This document shows positions 15,694-18,137 of a DNA stretch of 18,137 nt, in pieces. The translations under genes and the position numbers were made by a program. The DNA is from Candidatus Cloacimonadota bacterium (GTDB lineage: Bacteria > Cloacimonadota > Cloacimonadia > JGIOTU-2). The notes under the pieces were generated by a model. That model did not search any database, had not been told where the DNA came from, and saw only the letters and a list, made by a program, of their open reading frames with translations. The stretch is from contig DRBZ01000098.1 in assembly GCA_011043895.1 (NCBI GenBank), forward strand, positions 1 to 18,137, written 5' to 3'. The first letter of the stretch is position 1. Each line of letters opens with the position of its first letter.

Positions 15694-17862
15694 ATGAAAA
15701 AAATTGCTATTATCAGTATGATGTTGATCGTGCTGTCTGGAATGGCATGGGCAAATGATATTCCTCAGCCCGTTAACAACAAAGACTACATTCCTCTCGA
15801 AGCACCTCAACATCTCAAAACTGCCACTATTTCTCAAACACGTAGTGGATTCGATCTCCCAGAATGGGAATTCATTCAAGAACCTACGACCTTATCTGGT
15901 CTTACAAGTTATTACGATTACATGCCGGGTAGCTATTGCGGACGTCCACTTATGACACAGCCCGATCAGTACGGTGGTGTCTATTTCGTATTCCATGGTC
16001 GTCCAAATACTACAGATAATCGTAGAGTTTACTGGGCATATGTACATCCAGACGGATCAACAGAATATGCCACGATCACGACTTCAGACACATGGCAGGG
16101 TTATCCAGGAATGACAATGCATCCAGCATCAGGTGATCCCATTGCCTCATGGCATGATATCATGGGTGCAGCCACTCCTGAAGATACAAACACTCGTGTC
16201 TCTTTTGACGACTATGGCTTGCTGTTCATTCCAGGTTTCTGGAAAACCCCAGTAACCTTTGATCAGCCAATTCCTTACGTTGATGAGTATATCTGGCCCT
16301 ATATGTACATTGGCATGGCTCCAGATTATGAAATAACCGGTAACTATCGTGTGTATCAGATCAGCGGACAGAATCCTGATGGTGAAATCGAGCATGATAT
16401 TCTTCGCTGGATCGATGTACCACAGGATACGTATGTTTACGGTGATCTTGACATTATGCTCGACAAAACGAACTGGTCAGATCCTGTGAACATCTCACGT
16501 GATTGGTCAGATCCCGCAGCAGGAATCTCCTGCCGACCATATCCCTCATTTGCAGTTGATCCATTTACTCCTGGTCATGTCGCAATATTTGGTTATGCCG
16601 GATACACCTACGGTCTTGTTGGTGGTGAAATCGTTCCTCAAGGTTTCTATGTTTGGGATTCTTACGATGGTGGAGAAACCTGGGACTATGCAAACTTCCA
16701 CTCTTATGAAACGGATGTTGGCATGTATAATGAATATGTCATGTGGGCTGTAGACAATGTTCCTGGTTTTGTCGATGACAACAGCATTCCATACGATGAA
16801 CTTCACGTATGGATTGGTTGGCCAGGGAATCAGCACTCCACCCACAGAACTGCAACTTTTGACAGTGAAGGCAACCTTCACCTGCCAGAACTTTTCTGGA
16901 TCAGTTATGTTGACGATGATGCAGGTAGTGCTTCTTATTGGCCTTATTACTTGTTCCAGTATGAAGTAGAAGTAGTTTACAAGGCAGATGGTTCATGGGA
17001 AATTCGCGAAGTACCCGCACTTCCAGGCGTTGATGCTATGTCCGGTAGAGGTGTACCTTGGGAAATTGAAGCTGCAACTGGTGACACACTTATCTACCCC
17101 TGGCTTGATATGCCCTTCACCGATATTACCACTGTAGGATTCCATGAAAACACACAGCGTAATGCTGCCTGTCTTACACAGCCATGGATGGTCCAAGTTT
17201 GGGACAGTGGCACAAAAGTGCTTTATGCCGAGAATGCAATTCCTGGTTATGACGATTATGCAACACATCCAATTTTTCACGTCTCTGCTACAAGAGATAA
17301 TGGTGAGAACTGGAGTGTTCCGATTGAATTATCAGATATCTATAGCACTGTGTATCCTGGTTTTGCTGACATGATCACCATGTACCCCTACATCAATCCC
17401 ACAATCAAGGATCTTGGTGATGGCTGGGGTCAGATCGATATGTACTTCTTTGATGATAACGACTACGGTAGCTTCATTCAGCAGATGGGACCGAACACTG
17501 GGGGTGAACTGGTTTATTGCTCATTCAAGATCAACTTTGCCGGTCTTGAGTATTCAAATGATCCTTCACAGCCGCAACCAGAAGCTTCACTTACACTTCG
17601 CAATGTTCCAAATCCATTCTTTGAATCAACAAAGATTCAATTCTCTTCATCTGTTGGTGTAAAAAATGCTACAGTAACGATCTACAATACTAAAGGTCAG
17701 CTCGTAAAGACTATTGATGGTATTGCAGATTCACCTACTGCAGGTTATGCCTATTGGGATGGAACAGATAATCAAGGTAACGATGTTGCAAACGGTATCT
17801 ATCTCTACAAAGTAGAAACCAATGGTGCATCAATTGCCAAAAAGATGATGTTGAATCGTTAA
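15694..17862 (+). CDS. Secreted protein with Asp-box (BNR) motifs and type IX-type C-terminal sorting domain
   Basis: A 722-aa exported protein. GGAGGA lies six bases before the ATG. Residues 1 to about 21 are a signal peptide ending AWA. The body is rich in Trp, Tyr, Gly and Asp. It holds two Asp-box motifs, S323-x-D-x-G-x-x-W (SYDGGETW) and T533-x-D-x-G-x-x-W (TRDNGENW), and a TFDSEGNLHLPELFW segment of similar style, pointing to a sialidase-like beta-propeller. I cannot identify sialidase catalytic residues, so binding is as likely as hydrolysis. The last 88 residues (about 635-722) begin LRNVPNPFFESTKIQF and continue YWDGTDNQGNDVANGIYLYK to KKMMLNR. This is a clear FlgD-Ig-like, type IX type A-like C-terminal domain. 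It directly follows the PorV-like gene and precedes a strong terminator, so it is the last gene of the operon. Confidence 0.8.
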   Translation: MKKIAIISMMLIVLSGMAWANDIPQPVNNKDYIPLEAPQHLKTATISQTRSGFDLPEWEFIQEPTTLSGLTSYYDYMPGSYCGRPLMTQPDQYGGVYFVFHGRPNTTDNRRVYWAYVHPDGSTEYATITTSDTWQGYPGMTMHPASGDPIASWHDIMGAATPEDTNTRVSFDDYGLLFIPGFWKTPVTFDQPIPYVDEYIWPYMYIGMAPDYEITGNYRVYQISGQNPDGEIEHDILRWIDVPQDTYVYGDLDIMLDKTNWSDPVNISRDWSDPAAGISCRPYPSFAVDPFTPGHVAIFGYAGYTYGLVGGEIVPQGFYVWDSYDGGETWDYANFHSYETDVGMYNEYVMWAVDNVPGFVDDNSIPYDELHVWIGWPGNQHSTHRTATFDSEGNLHLPELFWISYVDDDAGSASYWPYYLFQYEVEVVYKADGSWEIREVPALPGVDAMSGRGVPWEIEAATGDTLIYPWLDMPFTDITTVGFHENTQRNAACLTQPWMVQVWDSGTKVLYAENAIPGYDDYATHPIFHVSATRDNGENWSVPIELSDIYSTVYPGFADMITMYPYINPTIKDLGDGWGQIDMYFFDDNDYGSFIQQMGPNTGGELVYCSFKINFAGLEYSNDPSQPQPEASLTLRNVPNPFFESTKIQFSSSVGVKNATVTIYNTKGQLVKTIDGIADSPTAGYAYWDGTDNQGNDVANGIYLYKVETNGASIAKKMMLNR

Positions 17863-17882
17863 GTATAATTACTATATTCTTC

Positions 17883-17914
17883 AAAAGCCTGTTCGAAAGA
17901 GCAGGCTTTTTTTT
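17883..17914 (+). terminator. Intrinsic (Rho-independent) terminator of the Ton/surface operon
   Basis: A GC-rich hairpin, AAAAGCCTGTTC (17883-17894) with GAGCAGGCTTTT (17899-17910), pairs over 12 bp with one G-T wobble around a GAAA tetraloop. It runs into eight Ts (17907-17914). It lies 20 nt after the last stop codon. Confidence 0.92.
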
Positions 17915-18137
17915 GCACTAACCAATCATACTTCAAATAAATTAGAGTTAATTCTTTTTGAGCACTGCAAATAGAAGGATTTTAGACATTTGCTAGGAGA
18001 AATTTAATTTGCAGATTCCCGCTTTCTCGTGAATGAAGGTGTGTTTTATTTTCAGCATAGATCTTCCAAATCAGCGTTAATCTGCGTTCTATTATATGTA
18101 AACATCACGTATCGCTTTCTAACTACATGCAGAGAAT
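17915..18137. other. Non-coding tail with inverted repeat and paired 10-mers
   Basis: No open frame here looks like a gene on either strand. CTGCAAAT (17965-17972) is matched by ATTTGCAG (18008-18015), an exact 8-bp inverted repeat with a 35-nt gap. AATCAGCGTT (18069-18078) is followed at once by AATCTGCGTT (18079-18088), differing at one base. No convincing promoter for a following gene was seen. Confidence 0.5.

Noticed and set aside
15694..17862. A true sialidase
   Set aside because: Asp-box motifs occur in many propellers; the catalytic arginine triad and nucleophile pair could not be identified by eye.
17958..17986. Promoter with TTGAGC and TTTAGA in the intergenic tail
   Set aside because: The -10 matches only three of six bases and no gene start follows inside the window.

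Overview
The window is moderately AT-rich bacterial DNA with every recognised gene on the + strand, packed into two head-to-tail blocks. The protein set is a Gram-negative, FCB-type one: a TonB-dependent receptor with a carboxypeptidase-regulatory-like N-domain, a PorV/PorQ family protein, and two secreted proteins with FlgD-like / type IX secretion-type C-terminal domains. Clear Shine-Dalgarno sequences (TAAGGAGG, AGGAGG, GGAGGA) argue against a typical member of Bacteroidota, where these are rare. A Cloacimonadota-like or related FCB lineage is my best guess. It rests on gene style and memory, not on a search.

Region 1 (2-6017) is a housekeeping block: glyS (5' end cut by the window), an aspartate-type aminotransferase, a 73-aa single-span membrane protein of unknown role, a PfkB-family kinase, purM, and a LipM-like octanoyltransferase. 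Gaps are 14 nt or less and several junctions overlap or abut, so co-transcription is likely. The products serve translation, amino-acid, purine and lipoate metabolism. No shared pathway is obvious.

Region 2 (6018-6128) is the only sizeable intergenic gap before the end of the second block. It has a consensus -35 hexamer inside a small inverted repeat, a weak -10, and a strong ribosome binding site. I see no terminator for block 1 here.

Region 3 (6129-17862) looks like one long envelope operon: TonB-dependent receptor, ExbB (with a signal peptide), two consecutive ExbD proteins, TonB, a 1012-aa secreted protein, a PorV/PorQ protein, and a 722-aa secreted protein with Asp-box motifs. It ends at a strong intrinsic terminator (17883-17914). 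The operon carries its own receptor, motor and TonB, plus a PorV-like protein next to proteins with C-terminal sorting-type domains. That suggests a dedicated surface machine joining energised uptake to surface display. Acidic calcium-type loops occur in the receptor, the 1012-aa protein and the PorV-like protein. Four annotated starts differ from the longest open frame because in-frame starts downstream have much better ribosome binding sites and give clean signal peptides (TonB receptor 6129, ExbB 9185, 1012-aa protein 11573, PorV 14626).

Region 4 (17915-18137) has no gene I can support. It holds a spaced inverted repeat and a pair of near-identical 10-mers. No stretch over 300 bases lacks a gene. 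I found no tRNA, rRNA, CRISPR array, insertion sequence or phage gene.
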